64,000 nt of DNA from CAUZWH01 sp965224275 (GCA_965224275.1 CBDCYR010000016.1:124001-188000), one strand, 5' to 3'. Shown: positions 1-8,460, numbered from the stretch's first letter. Notes: generated from the letters alone by a model not told the origin. Translations and numbers: made by a program.

Positions 1-409
1 CGATTATTACTTTGGCGTGGATGTGAGGCGCTCGGCCGGGGTAGGAAACCGGGACGATCGTCCTAAATGCAAAGCTACCTTTGGCATCGGTAATTGCGGT
101 CCCGAAGCCTTGGAACGCCGGGTCGAAGGCTTCCCGTCTCGGATCGTCTGGATGGCGGTAAACGCCGTTCACCCCGCACTGCCAAATCTCTACACGAGCG
201 CCGACGACCGGCAGCGCATCCACGTCGAGCACCGTACCGCTGAGGCGAAGAACCTTGCCTCCATCCTCGCGCACCTTCATTTCTACGCGAACCAGGTCGT
301 TGTCGTGGTCGAGCGAGATTTCCGTCGGGTAGAAGGGACCCTCCGACGCTTGTGGCGTCGCTGGTAAGACCGCCGAGGCCTGGTCGCTCATGTAATTCGG
401 GCTGTCCAT
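1..409 (-). CDS. intradiol ring-cleavage dioxygenase (protocatechuate 3,4-dioxygenase-like), partial
   Basis: The reading frame runs off the left window edge, so only about 136 N-terminal codons are present. After a short leader it shows the family signatures in order: EGPFYP near residue 23, VEIWQC near 74, GVYRHP, FQGFGTAITDAKGSFAFR, and SYPGRAPHIH at the edge. In this non-heme Fe(III) family the metal is held by two Tyr and two His. Candidates for all four are visible (Tyr of GVYRH, Tyr of SYPGR, both His of HIH). The family opens catechol-type rings between the two hydroxyls; the substrate here is unknown. The start is the ATG at 409, with another Met six codons later. The C-terminus lies outside the window. 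Confidence 0.85.
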   Translation of the reverse strand, partial: MDSPNYMSDQASAVLPATPQASEGPFYPTEISLDHDNDLVRVEMKVREDGGKVLRLSGTVLDVDALPVVGARVEIWQCGVNGVYRHPDDPRREAFDPAFQGFGTAITDAKGSFAFRTIVPVSYPGRAPHIHAKVII

Positions 410-551
410 GATTCTTCAGCGCGGCCAACAATCAACGTGGTTTCATCATATACCACGGGGGCGAAATCTGGACGTTGGAAATCGCTCTAAGGAGGTTTCT
501 ACGTAAAGTTTAGGGAGGCGACGGCCTCTGAGCGATCTAGGTAATTCTACG

Positions 552-927
552 ATGACGCGTGTCACACTTCCTTGTCTGATACTTCTGGTCATGACGGCGC
601 TTTTTGGGAGCGTGAGCTGCCGAACATAATCGGGGGCACGTCGTAATCAACGTACGCGGTGAGATCGAGGGTGAAACTCTCCGAATTATCGGCAAGGCGA
701 CAGTGCCGGATAGCGCGTGGATCGCTTATGCAGCGTACAACGCTGCCGAACCGAAGCGGCGCGCGACGGGTTCGGCATTAGTTGAGGACGGGCAGTTTAC
801 GGCAGAGGCCGACATCTCGGATTGGCCTGCCGGCAAAATCGTCATCGATACAAATTTTCTGATGCTAATTCCGGGTCGCGTGCAGCCAACGCTATGGGCC
901 AAGAGGCGAATGGATGACCGGCGATGA
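552..927 (+). pseudogene. frameshifted small exported protein
   Basis: An ATG at 552 opens a hydrophobic signal-like segment (MTRVTLPCLILLVMTALFG) ending in VSC, then hits a stop at 627. In the neighbouring frame, open from 616, the text continues as AEHNRGHVVINVRGEIEGE and runs to a stop at 925 with about 100 residues of normal-looking composition but no start codon of its own before 703. A single-base indel between 613 and 624 would join the two into one secreted protein or lipoprotein of about 120 residues. I do not recognise the family. The N-terminal segment is a weak lipoprotein signal because the lipobox is poor. Alternatively, the downstream part is used alone from the ATG at 703. Confidence 0.45.
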
Positions 928-1251
928 CGTGATAGACACTGGCGCGGCTTACCGGTCCGCCGTCGTGTCGACAACCGTGATCAACCCATGGATCACGTCG
1001 TGCTGCACACCGCCTGAGCGTCGCAACGCCCATGTTCGGTTTAGGTCATCTGCGGCCGTTACGACCGCGCTGAAAAATGTCTGATATTTGGGCCTCAGCA
1101 AACATTTCTTCACCGAAGGTTCTCTTTGCCCCAGTTCCGGACGTGGGTGGGCACAGCCGAAAAGGAGTATTGCTCGCGCATCGGGCGCAGTTGGGTCACC
1201 AGCGAACGAAAGCGCCGATGCGAATTAGGTCATTTTCACCCCCAATACACC
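928..1251. other. gap with no supported gene
   Basis: These 324 bases hold only short unrelated open frames. The right end abuts the IS30-type remnant and may contain its unrecognisable, degraded middle part. I see no promoter, RNA or repeat here. Confidence 0.4.
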
Positions 1252-1335
1252 AATGGTCTGCTCAGACAGTAGTTCCCGAAGGGAACCGATCTATCGGTAT
1301 ACTCGCCGGCCGATCTGAACAAAGTGGCTCGGCAG

Positions 1336-2784
1336 GATCGTGTCCCGCGGAGTGGTGTAAGAGCGTTGCGCTCTACGCTGCTCCCGGCGGGTAGGGCCGG
1401 GACGTTCAGGCTGCCACGGTGGGCAGCGTGATGGGGACATCATCGCTCAGCGGAGCGATGGATTCCAGCGTCATGTATCTCCTTGAGACGGCCCACTCGT
1501 CGTTCTGCTCGAGAAGGATGGCGCCGACGAGCCGTGTGATGGCGGCTTCGTTGGGAAAGATACCGACGACGTTGGTGCGACGCTTGACCTCGGCATGGAG
1601 CCGTTCGATCGGGTTTGTGGAGTGCAATTTCTGGCGGTGCTCCCTGGGGAAGCTCATGTAGGCGAGGACGTCGTGCTCGGCTTCGTCCATGAGAACTGCC
1701 AGCTTGGGCACCTTGAGCCTGAGCTGGTCGGCGACCTGGCGCCACTGGACCTTCGCGCTGTCGGCGTCCTCCTGGGCGAAGGCGGTGGCGACGAAGGCGG
1801 AGACGACGCGCCGGCCCTGGCGGCCGGCATGGGCCAGCAGGTTGCGGGCGAAGTGCACGCGGCAGCGCTGCCATGTGGCGCCGAGGATCCGGGTCGCGGC
1901 GGCCTTCAGGCCCTTGTGGTCGTCGGAGATCACCAGCTTCACGCCGCGCAGCCCGCGCCGGGCCAGCGAGCGCAGGAACTCGGTCCAGAAGGCCTCGGCC
2001 TCAGACGCGCCGATCGCCATGCCCAGGACCTCGCGGCGGCCCTGGTCGTTGACGGCCACAGCCACGGTCACCGCGACCGAGACGATGCGCCCGGCCTCGC
2101 GCACCTTTACATAGGTTGCGTCGAGCCACAGATAGGGCCAGTCGCCCTCCAGCGATCGATCGAGGAAGCCGTTGACCTTATCGTCGATCTCGCCGCACAG
2201 CCTGGAGACCTGGCTCTTGGAGACGCCCGACATGCCCATGGCCTGCACCAGGTCGTCGACCGAGCGGGTCGACACGCCCTGGATGTAGGCCTCCTGGATC
2301 ACCGCAGCCAGCGCCTTCTCGGCCATCCGCCGCGGCTCCAGGAAGCCCGGGAAGTAGCTCCCCTTCCTCAGCTTCGGGATCTTCAGCTCGACCGTGCCGG
2401 CCCGCGTCTCCCAGGACCGGTCGCGGTAGCCGTTGCGGTGGGTGATACGATCCGCCGAGCGCTCGCCGTGAGCGGCGCCGGTCAGGCCCTCGACCTCCAG
2501 TGCCATCAGCCGCTCGGCCGTGAAGCCGATCATCTCGCGAAGCAGATCGGCATCGGAGCTCTTCTCCAAAAGCGCGCGCAGGGTCATCATGTCCTGGGTC
2601 ATCGTGGTTCTCCTTCGGGTCAGGTTGGTTTGCACTAGCCCAACCCTAAACCGGAACCGCGATGGCCTCCGCTGTGGATAGCCGGCTTGCCTACGCCAGA
2701 CTCTCGGCGGTCGCTACGGCAAGCCGCCTACTCACAGCTAACAGAGGCTCCAACAACTCCTACACCACGTCCTGGGACACGACC
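1336..2784 (-). mobile_element. IS256-family insertion sequence (1449 bp) with 8-bp target duplication
   Basis: The element carries one transposase gene. Its ends are imperfect inverted repeats of about 30 bp: the left end begins GATCGTGTCCC with GTGGTGTA further in, and the complement of the right end begins GGTCGTGTCCC, also with GTGGTGTA. It is flanked by the direct repeat CTCGGCAG (1328-1335 and 2785-2792), the 8-bp duplication usual for this family. Intact ends, an intact transposase and an exact duplication point to a fairly recent insertion. The target was an IS30-type transposase remnant. Confidence 0.9.
1406..2602 (-). CDS. IS256-family transposase
   Basis: This 398-residue protein is the normal size for IS256-type (Mutator-like) DDE transposases. 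The three catalytic acids sit in YLWLDATYVK, LVISDDHKGLKAA and NPIERLHAEVKRR. The region around QRCRVHFARN is the conserved CxxH-type segment between the second Asp and the Glu. I chose the ATG at 2602 because AAGGAG lies 8 bases upstream; an in-frame ATG 11 codons earlier lacks this. It should act on the ends of its own element to cut and re-insert it. No frameshift or internal stop is seen. Confidence 0.93.
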   Translation of the reverse strand: MTQDMMTLRALLEKSSDADLLREMIGFTAERLMALEVEGLTGAAHGERSADRITHRNGYRDRSWETRAGTVELKIPKLRKGSYFPGFLEPRRMAEKALAAVIQEAYIQGVSTRSVDDLVQAMGMSGVSKSQVSRLCGEIDDKVNGFLDRSLEGDWPYLWLDATYVKVREAGRIVSVAVTVAVAVNDQGRREVLGMAIGASEAEAFWTEFLRSLARRGLRGVKLVISDDHKGLKAAATRILGATWQRCRVHFARNLLAHAGRQGRRVVSAFVATAFAQEDADSAKVQWRQVADQLRLKVPKLAVLMDEAEHDVLAYMSFPREHRQKLHSTNPIERLHAEVKRRTNVVGIFPNEAAITRLVGAILLEQNDEWAVSRRYMTLESIAPLSDDVPITLPTVAA

Positions 2785-2963
2785 CTCGGCAGCTCAACGA
2801 ACGGCCACGCAAGACGCTGGGGTTCGAAACGCCAGCAGAAAGATTTAACGCTTGTGTTGTGTCGATCGGTTGAGGTGGCAGCCTCTAAACAGACATTTTT
2901 CGATAAAGGGTCCGGTTTACACACACCTCTTGACGTGGTCTGACGAGCGACGGTTGTCGCGAA

Positions 2964-3734
2964 TTAGGCTAAACGCTGACTTGATCTCCCGCGGCGCCGC
3001 GTAGGACCTCGTCGAACGGCGATATCGGGAAGTGCGGATTGGAAGTCCGCCAGCGATGCGTTGACGCCGCTCGCATCTTCTTCGCCGGTTCCGCGAGCGA
3101 GTAGGTTTCCTTTGTCATCGACGATCGAGATACGCGTCGGCGATAACTTGGGCACCGCCGCGGCGACCAAATGTTGGATCGAGGCGACTTGGTTTTTATC
3201 GAGCTGGCTGGCACCGATCGTACGGAGAATGATTGATGCGCTGGGGTCTTGGGTTTCCCTGGAAAACAATTCTCGACGCGGCAACACCAAATGGACCCGT
3301 GCCGCCGCGACTTTGTCAATAGATCGAATCGTACGGGCCAGCTCGCCCTCGAGTGCGCGAACAAAATTGATGTTCTGGACGAAATTGGTGGTTCCCAAGG
3401 CATCGCTGCGATCAAAGATCTCGAAGCCAATGGAGCCACCCTGCGGCAGACCTTCCTGGGCGAGTGACATCCGCAATCGCTGAACCTGATTACGCGGCAC
3501 CATGATCTGAGCCCCACTGCCTCGAATCTGGTAGGGAATATTCGATGCTTCAAGCTCTGAAACGATGCGGCCAGAATCAGTGAGTTCCAGGTCGGCGTAG
3601 AGCAAGGCCATCTGTGGTGCCGTCAATCGCGACGTAAGAAAGACGAAAAACACGACCACGCCGATTGCAATCGACCCGATGAGCACCAGGCGCCCAGCGC
3701 CGATGGCTTCAATTAGCTGACTGAAAAAGTTCAC
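2964..3734 (-). pseudogene. fliF: flagellar MS-ring protein FliF, truncated N-terminal half
   Basis: FliF forms the MS ring of the flagellar motor in the inner membrane. This 256-codon frame has the first membrane segment (about residues 16-38) and the secretin-like ring-building domain: LTAPQMALLYADLELTDSG, then IPYQIRGSGAQIMVP, VQRLRMSLAQEGLPQGGSIG, and VHLVLPRRELFSRE. Full FliF proteins are about 550 residues, with a second membrane segment and a C-terminal FliG-binding tail. Here similarity stops near residue 225 and the frame ends in an Arg-rich tail unlike FliF. The break lies within about 100 bases of the IS30 remnant, so an IS-linked rearrangement probably removed the 3' half. Start is GTG at 3734 with GGGG upstream. 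This copy should not build a motor; another may exist elsewhere. Confidence 0.85.
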
Positions 3735-3758
3735 GGCAACACCCCGTTCCGTGTTCGC

Positions 3759-3773
3759 GCAACGCTAGTGCGG
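3759..3773 (-). promoter_or_regulatory. degenerate sigma-54-like promoter before fliF
   Basis: Read on the minus strand the sequence is CCGCACTAGCGTTGC. Compared with TGGCACG-N4-TTGC it keeps GCAC and TTGC at exact spacing, but the near-invariant -24 GG is CG. It lies 25 bases upstream of the fliF start. The altered -24 element may make it inactive. Confidence 0.3.
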
Positions 3774-3825
3774 TACGCTCACCCGAGACTCATACATGCG
3801 AGGTGGTGAACAGAAAGTTAAGCCC

Positions 3826-3872
3826 AGGCAAATTTTGCCTAGCTCGGGCAGAACTCCTCTGGAGTTCTGCCC
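3826..3872. repeat. two adjacent hairpins at the edge of the repeat array
   Basis: Positions 3826-3840 form a 7-bp stem with a 1-base loop (AGGCAAA / TTTGCCT). Positions 3846-3872 form a perfect 12-bp stem with a 3-base loop (GGGCAGAACTCC / GGAGTTCTGCCC). The second shares the GGCAG/CTGCC base and the following CACCC with the array units at 3877-4157 but has a different upper stem. It looks like a divergent unit whose pairing has been kept. Confidence 0.7.
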
Positions 3873-3876
3873 ACCC

Positions 3877-4157
3877 GGCAGGCGAAACGCATTTGCGTTT
3901 CTGCCGAGAGGGAACGGACCAGATTGCCACCCGACAGGCGAAACGCATTTGCGTTTCTGCCGAGAGGGAACGGACCAGATTGCCACCCGGCAGGCGAAAC
4001 GCATTTGCGTTTCTGCCGAGAGGGTTCGGACCAGTTTGCCCACCCGGCAGGCGAAACGCATTTGCGTTTCTGCCGAGAGGGAACGGACCAGTTTGCCCAC
4101 CGGCAGGTGAAACGCATTTGCGTTTCTGCCGAGAGGGAGCGGACCAGTTTGGTCACC
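3877..4157. repeat. tandem array of five 56-57 bp hairpin-forming units
   Basis: Units start at 3877, 3933, 3989, 4046 and 4102. Each holds GGCAG, a 3-base bulge, then AAACGCA-TT-TGCGTTT and CTGCC, giving a 7-bp upper and 5-bp lower stem, followed by a conserved linker containing GAGAGGGAACGGACC. The stem is identical in all five copies apart from G/A and C/T changes in GGCAGGCG. The array fills the 480-base space between sciP and fliF. Open frames across it are only translations of the repeat. Confidence 0.9.
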
Positions 4158-4214
4158 CCCCATGGAGTGCCCGTTCCGCGCGTTATGGACGCCGGCTTTA
4201 TGCCGGCCTAGCAG

Positions 4215-4547
4215 TCAGATACTGAAGTCGCGGTATTCCTGCACCCGCGTGGCACGCAAGCCGCGAACACCGTGCTTTTCGATCGCACGCTGCCAGGACA
4301 AAAATTCTTCTATTGAGAGATTGTAATAGTCGCAGGCTTCATCAAGGCTCAATAGCCCGCCGCGAACGGCTGCAACGACTTCCGCCTTGCGCCGGATGAC
4401 CCAACGCTTGGTGTTACGCGGCGGAAGATCACCGCGCGTGAGGTGTTTGCCGTCGGGTCCGATAACCGACGGGGTTACCGTTAACACGGGGCGGCGTTCA
4501 ATCGTTGTTGTCTGCGACTGCGGCATGGGGCTTTGTTCGTAATCCAT
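4215..4547 (-). CDS. sciP: CtrA inhibitor SciP (DUF1153)
   Basis: A protein of 110 residues. SciP is a small helical protein that in Caulobacter binds CtrA-controlled promoters and blocks activation, restricting CtrA output in the cell cycle and in flagellar gene timing. The diagnostic blocks are present: VIGPDGKHLTRGDLPP (about 28-43), TKRWVIRRKAEVVAAVRGGL (about 46-65), LSLDEACDYYNLSIEEFLSW, and HGVRGLRATRVQEYR. The N-terminal 20 residues are low complexity, and the true start could be the second Met (MPQSQ). The gene lies directly downstream of the flgE hook gene, the same neighbourhood as in Caulobacter, and upstream of fliF. No strong ribosome-binding site is seen for the first ATG. Confidence 0.9.
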   Translation of the reverse strand: MDYEQSPMPQSQTTTIERRPVLTVTPSVIGPDGKHLTRGDLPPRNTKRWVIRRKAEVVAAVRGGLLSLDEACDYYNLSIEEFLSWQRAIEKHGVRGLRATRVQEYRDFSI

Positions 4548-4586
4548 GAGACTTAATATTTGATTGAAGTGCTTACCGGAGAAATA

Positions 4587-4615
4587 GAAGACCCGCCGGC
4601 GGGCGACGGGTCTTC
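4587..4615 (-). terminator. terminator-like hairpin after flgE
   Basis: GAAGACCCG (4587-4595) pairs with CGGGTCTTC (4607-4615), a perfect 9-bp stem around an 11-base loop. On the minus strand it follows the flgE stop within 10 bases and is followed by TATTTCT, a weak T-tract. It separates flgE from sciP transcription, perhaps incompletely. Confidence 0.6.
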
Positions 4616-4622
4616 TAGCTAC

Positions 4623-5981
4623 CTAACGTTTGATCCGTACCAGTTCCTGGAGCATCTCGTCGGCCGTCGTGATGATCCGAGCGTCGGAGTTAAACGCGGT
4701 TTGCACGATGATCAGATCGGTGAATTCCGTTGCCAGATCGACGGTCGATGCTTCGAGAGATGAAGATGCGACCGATCCGGCGCCGCCCTGCGTCGCGAAC
4801 TGGAGGTTGACGTTGCTCGATTTATCGGTTGCCAGGTAGGTGTTGCCGGTTTGCTCCTGCAAGCCATTGGGGTTGGCAAACGTGGCCAGCGGAATCTGGT
4901 AAATGTTGCGCGACTGACCATTGTCGAAGTTGGCGACAACAATGCCTTCGGCATCGACCGTGATGCTGGCGAGTTCCCCGAACACGGCGCCATTGACGTC
5001 GGCCGATGTCAGGATCGAGGCACTATCGAACTGGGTAATGCCATCGATATCTTCGTCTGTACCAAGGTCGATAGTGATCACACTGGGCGTGAGGCCGAGC
5101 GCGGCCGCGTAGGTGATCGTGGTCGTCGTGGTACCGTCGAACGAAGCGTTGGTGCCGGTCAACTCGAAGCTGCCATCGGTATCGAACTGCAGCAAGCCGG
5201 CTGCGACCTGTCCGGCGACCGGGTGCGCCGTTGGGTCGACGTCACTCGACGGCTCAACATAGACCTCGACGTTCCATTGGTTGGCCGTGGCGGTCTTCAG
5301 AAATCCAAACGTGACGGTCCGCGATCCACCCTTCGAATCAAAGATCTGGACGCTGCGGACAAAGTCGGGTGTAAAGCCACCGCCGGCCATGCTGGTCGCG
5401 GTGACCCCCGGGGCGTAGGTGCCGATCGCGGCGTTGATGGTCTGCGACGATTGCAGATTGGCGCGAATACCAACCGCCGTCGTGGGCTCGGCGGACCCGG
5501 TGAGCCCGCGAACGTTGACGGTGGTGGTGGCCGTCAGATCGCTCAAATTGGTCGGCGCGATACCCGTGGACGACAGTCTAAATCCCTGCAGGTAGAGACC
5601 GGCGCTGTTGAGCAGGTTGCCGTCTTTGTCGGTGGTAAAGGATCCGGCCCGGGTGAAGGAATATTGGCCGTTGGTCGCCGTCGCATTGGAGATTTCATTG
5701 ACCACGAAAAAGCCGTTGCCCTGAATCGCCAGATCGGTTGACGACGTGGAGGATTGAAGCAGGCCCTGTTCATCGACCAGTGGGCGTGGCAGCGATTGGA
5801 CGCCACCCGGCGTGTAGGTCGTCGCCGTGGTTGGGCGTGTCACCAGCGTTGAAAACTGGGCGTCGGTTCGTTTGTAGCCAACCGTATTCACGTTGCTGAT
5901 GTTGTCACTGATGATACCCAACGCTTGCGCATTGGAATTCAGCCCCGTAACACCCGAAAAAAGAGATCCGAACAGACTCAT
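4623..5981 (-). CDS. flgE: flagellar hook protein FlgE
   Basis: FlgE polymerises outside the cell into the hook that joins the rod to the filament. This 452-residue protein opens with the rod/hook signature SLFSGVTGLNSNAQALGIIS followed by DNISNVNTVGYKRTDAQFST. GLLQSSTSSTDLAIQGNGFF follows near residue 80, and the C-terminal coil reads EASTVDLATEFTDLIIVQTA with TADEMLQELVRIKR at the end. The middle is Thr/Ser-rich, as in other hook D1/D2 domains. GAGAGG lies upstream of the ATG. It is the last gene of the fliK-flgD-flgE operon, 87 bases after flgD. Its length is normal. Confidence 0.95.
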   Translation of the reverse strand: MSLFGSLFSGVTGLNSNAQALGIISDNISNVNTVGYKRTDAQFSTLVTRPTTATTYTPGGVQSLPRPLVDEQGLLQSSTSSTDLAIQGNGFFVVNEISNATATNGQYSFTRAGSFTTDKDGNLLNSAGLYLQGFRLSSTGIAPTNLSDLTATTTVNVRGLTGSAEPTTAVGIRANLQSSQTINAAIGTYAPGVTATSMAGGGFTPDFVRSVQIFDSKGGSRTVTFGFLKTATANQWNVEVYVEPSSDVDPTAHPVAGQVAAGLLQFDTDGSFELTGTNASFDGTTTTTITYAAALGLTPSVITIDLGTDEDIDGITQFDSASILTSADVNGAVFGELASITVDAEGIVVANFDNGQSRNIYQIPLATFANPNGLQEQTGNTYLATDKSSNVNLQFATQGGAGSVASSSLEASTVDLATEFTDLIIVQTAFNSDARIITTADEMLQELVRIKR

Positions 5982-6068
5982 TGTGTTTTCCTCTCAACTG
6001 ATCCCGCTAAGGGATCTGGACCTGGCCTCGTTGATGACCGCCCGCTGGCATTCTGCGATGCGGGGCGG

Positions 6069-6752
6069 TTAGATGGATTCCTCGTCGTCGTCGGGGAGGG
6101 TCACCCTGGTGACCGATTCGAAGGGCACGTTGATCCCTCCCACGTCGAATACGATTTGATCGCCAAAGGTTTCGACACCGTTGACCACGCCGATTAAGGC
6201 GGTGCTGGTACCGACCTCGTTACCTTGGGAATCGATAGCGCTAACAGAAATCGTGTAGACCCCATCGGGCTTTGGAACGCCCGCATTGTCCTTGCCATCC
6301 CATTCGAAGTCGTGAGTCCCGGACGCGAGTTCGCCGTTGGTCGTGTAGACCGCGGCGCCCGATTCATCGAGAACCTTAAGCGTCGTCAATTCCGCATCGG
6401 AAAGCATCGTGTACGACCACTTTGCTGAGCCGTCTTTAAGAATACTGGCGTTGCCGGGTGCTTCGATTTCCTTGCCGATGTAAGTAACGACGGCAGCTGA
6501 TTCGCTGGCATTAAATGAGGTAATCAGTTTTTCAAGATTGAGGTTTGTCGCGATCGACTGCTCGACGCCGGTAAGTTTGACCAACGAGTCCGTGAACTCG
6601 TTCGGGTTCATCGGTTCAAGCGGATCCTGATACTTCAGCTGGGTGGTGAGCAAAGTGAGAAAATTGTCGAACGTACCGGCGAGGCCAATGCCCGCGGACG
6701 TCGCCTTGGAGGCGGCAGCGTTCTGGCCGGTAATTGCACCGATATCTGACAT
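6069..6752 (-). CDS. flgD: flagellar hook capping/scaffold protein FlgD
   Basis: FlgD caps the growing hook so that FlgE subunits can assemble. The 227-residue sequence has the family core FLTLLTTQLKYQDPLEPMNP (about 31-50) followed by NEFTDSLVKLTGVEQSIATN. Then come an Ig-like segment (AKWSYTMLSDAELTTLKVLD) and the FlgD tudor-like end with HDFEWDGKDNAGVPKPDGVY. The length is normal. It sits 24 bases downstream of fliK and upstream of flgE, the usual order. No own promoter is apparent, so expression probably depends on the sigma-54 promoter before fliK. Confidence 0.93.
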   Translation of the reverse strand: MSDIGAITGQNAAASKATSAGIGLAGTFDNFLTLLTTQLKYQDPLEPMNPNEFTDSLVKLTGVEQSIATNLNLEKLITSFNASESAAVVTYIGKEIEAPGNASILKDGSAKWSYTMLSDAELTTLKVLDESGAAVYTTNGELASGTHDFEWDGKDNAGVPKPDGVYTISVSAIDSQGNEVGTSTALIGVVNGVETFGDQIVFDVGGINVPFESVTRVTLPDDDEESI

Positions 6753-6776
6753 GCTCGTTAAACCCTAATGTCCTCG

Positions 6777-8420
6777 TTAGACCTTAATGTCCAAAACGCG
6801 ATCCGATACGAACTGGCGCGTCGTGCTTTCCTCGTCTTCCGCACCACTCAATCCATCATGATTGCCGTCGTGCCGATTAGCCGCATTCGTCTGATTAGGC
6901 GTATCGCCGGCTTCTCTCTCGCCGAACAGATTGAAATTCAAACTGTCCGAGTCGGTATCCAACCCGGCGTCCTGCAGCGCGCGCTCGAGCACGCGTGTGT
7001 CGCGCTGCAGCATTTCCAGGGTCTCTGGTTTCTCGGCCGTTACCATCGCGAGAACCCGACCGTCCTTGCCGATTTCGAGATCGACATCGACGCGACCGAG
7101 TTCAGCCGGGTGGAGGCGGACGCTGATACGGGTTTCGCCGCTGGCGACCGCATGCTGAATTTGAACCGCAACCTGGTCGGCCGGCGCGGGATGCGCAGAC
7201 GGGCGGTGGAGCGCGGCGGTTTGCGTAACTGCGGCAGCGCTGCCGGGTTGAGAGACGCTGGCAACGCCGGTTACCGGCGGGATAACATCGGTAGTGGCGG
7301 CACCTGAGTTGGCCGCCATCCCCTCGCTACCGCTGCGTGCAAGTTGAGCCGCGATCATGGTTTGCGCCATGCTTGCGGGCTCAGGAGCCGCCTGCGTCGC
7401 GGTGGGAGCTACCCGCGTTGCAATATCGGCCGCCGGTTTGGCCTGGCCGGCGGGTTGTCCATTGTTAGAACTCGCGGAGCCGGGCGTGTTGTTGGTGTCT
7501 GTCGACGCGACCTGCCCGACCGTTGGGCGCCCAAAGGGCTGCACGATGGACTGGATAATCGGTTCGCCGTCATCGATGGGGAGTGACATCGGCGTCGCCA
7601 AATTCTTCCCAAGATTGCCAGATCCATTACCGCCGGCGGACGTATCGGTACCAAGTCCGCTATCCCCCGGCTGCGGAATCGGCTGCACCGGAGAGGTTGG
7701 GAGTTGGGATGAGATCGAAGATGGTGGGGTCGTGGCGGCCGTGGGAATCGGCGAGGTTGCGGCACCTTGAGCAACCGGCGGAGCAACCGCGGGAGCGTTC
7801 GTTGATGCCGCCGCAAGCGCGACGACCGCGGGCTCGACGGCCACCGGTGTGACTTGTTGAACAATACTGGCCGCGTGCGTGACACCCGCGCTGACGATTG
7901 GCAGACCAACCGCACTGCCCGCCTTAGCGATTAGCGCTGCGGAATTTTGTGGTGTCTCGTCGCCACCCTTAGCCGGCGATGTCGTGGTGCCGTTATCGAC
8001 GTCGCTCGGGTTGCTCGCCGCAACAGGCTCAGCAGCTTGGTTATCAGCGCCGGCGTTTTGTTGGCCGTCGCCGTTTATCGGGCTGTTATCGGTTGCATCG
8101 CCGCGGGCGTCAGTTTGCAAACCGTCGTTCCTCTCATCGGCGCGAGGCTCGTTGTTACTGCTCGCCGATGAATAATCTGGAAACGTGTAGCTTTCGTCGG
8201 GATCCTCGTACGGCGTCGCGGTGTCTTCGTAAGAATCCCGGTTTGAGTCTTGGAAGTGTTGGTCTTGGTCGGTGGCGTCGCGTGCTGCGTTCTCGGCGTC
8301 AAGCCGCGCCAGTTCACGCTCAAACGCGTCAGCAAAGAAATCGTCCCCGGTTCCATCGGTCACCGTAGAACTCGATGGTGCGAGGGCCTGGGCTAGTAGA
8401 TTGATGTCAAATGATTGCAT
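6777..8420 (-). CDS. fliK: flagellar hook-length control protein FliK
   Basis: FliK is secreted during hook growth and triggers the export switch once the hook is long enough. The 547-residue protein is typical: a long acidic then Ala/Pro/Thr-rich ruler region (about 20-400) and a conserved C-terminal hook domain with RISVRLHPAELGRVDVDLEI, AEKPETLEMLQRDTRVLERA and LQDAGLDTDSDSLNFNLF. I place the start at the ATG at 8420 (MQSFDINLLAQ). The alternative ATG at 8477 would put a sigma-54 promoter inside the gene. It is first in the fliK-flgD-flgE operon. Confidence 0.88.
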   Translation of the reverse strand: MQSFDINLLAQALAPSSSTVTDGTGDDFFADAFERELARLDAENAARDATDQDQHFQDSNRDSYEDTATPYEDPDESYTFPDYSSASSNNEPRADERNDGLQTDARGDATDNSPINGDGQQNAGADNQAAEPVAASNPSDVDNGTTTSPAKGGDETPQNSAALIAKAGSAVGLPIVSAGVTHAASIVQQVTPVAVEPAVVALAAASTNAPAVAPPVAQGAATSPIPTAATTPPSSISSQLPTSPVQPIPQPGDSGLGTDTSAGGNGSGNLGKNLATPMSLPIDDGEPIIQSIVQPFGRPTVGQVASTDTNNTPGSASSNNGQPAGQAKPAADIATRVAPTATQAAPEPASMAQTMIAAQLARSGSEGMAANSGAATTDVIPPVTGVASVSQPGSAAAVTQTAALHRPSAHPAPADQVAVQIQHAVASGETRISVRLHPAELGRVDVDLEIGKDGRVLAMVTAEKPETLEMLQRDTRVLERALQDAGLDTDSDSLNFNLFGEREAGDTPNQTNAANRHDGNHDGLSGAEDEESTTRQFVSDRVLDIKV

Positions 8421-8460
8421 GTTTCGAACGTACGTATGAGATCTCTGCTCCGCCTCATGA

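Larger units (their letters stand above)
1252..2873 (+). pseudogene. IS30-family transposase C-terminal remnant, interrupted by an IS256-type element
   Basis: Two pieces, 1252-1335 and 2793-2873, join exactly in frame once the inserted element and one copy of its 8-bp target duplication are removed. The joined text reads NGLLRQ-stop-FPKGTDLSVY, then ARQLNERPRKTLGFETPAER and a terminal stop, which is the characteristic end of IS30-type transposases. A TAG at 1270 replaces the Tyr codon normally found in RQYFPKG, and the N-terminal two thirds are missing or unrecognisable. It was therefore probably dead before the second element landed. The catalytic DDE core is not present. Confidence 0.8.

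Noticed and set aside
1595..2638. 347-codon plus-strand frame across the first IS256-type transposase
   Set aside because: It is antisense to a clear transposase with intact motifs and has no family signature.
3877..4157. CRISPR array
   Set aside because: The intervening linkers are nearly identical in all units, so there are no unique spacers, and no cas gene is nearby.
3765..4225. Several repetitive 95-140-codon frames on both strands
   Set aside because: They are translations of the 56-57-bp hairpin array in different frames; the repeated peptides differ only by frame and have no ribosome site.
4851..5741. 296-codon plus-strand frame within flgE
   Set aside because: Antisense to a complete hook protein gene; no motif.
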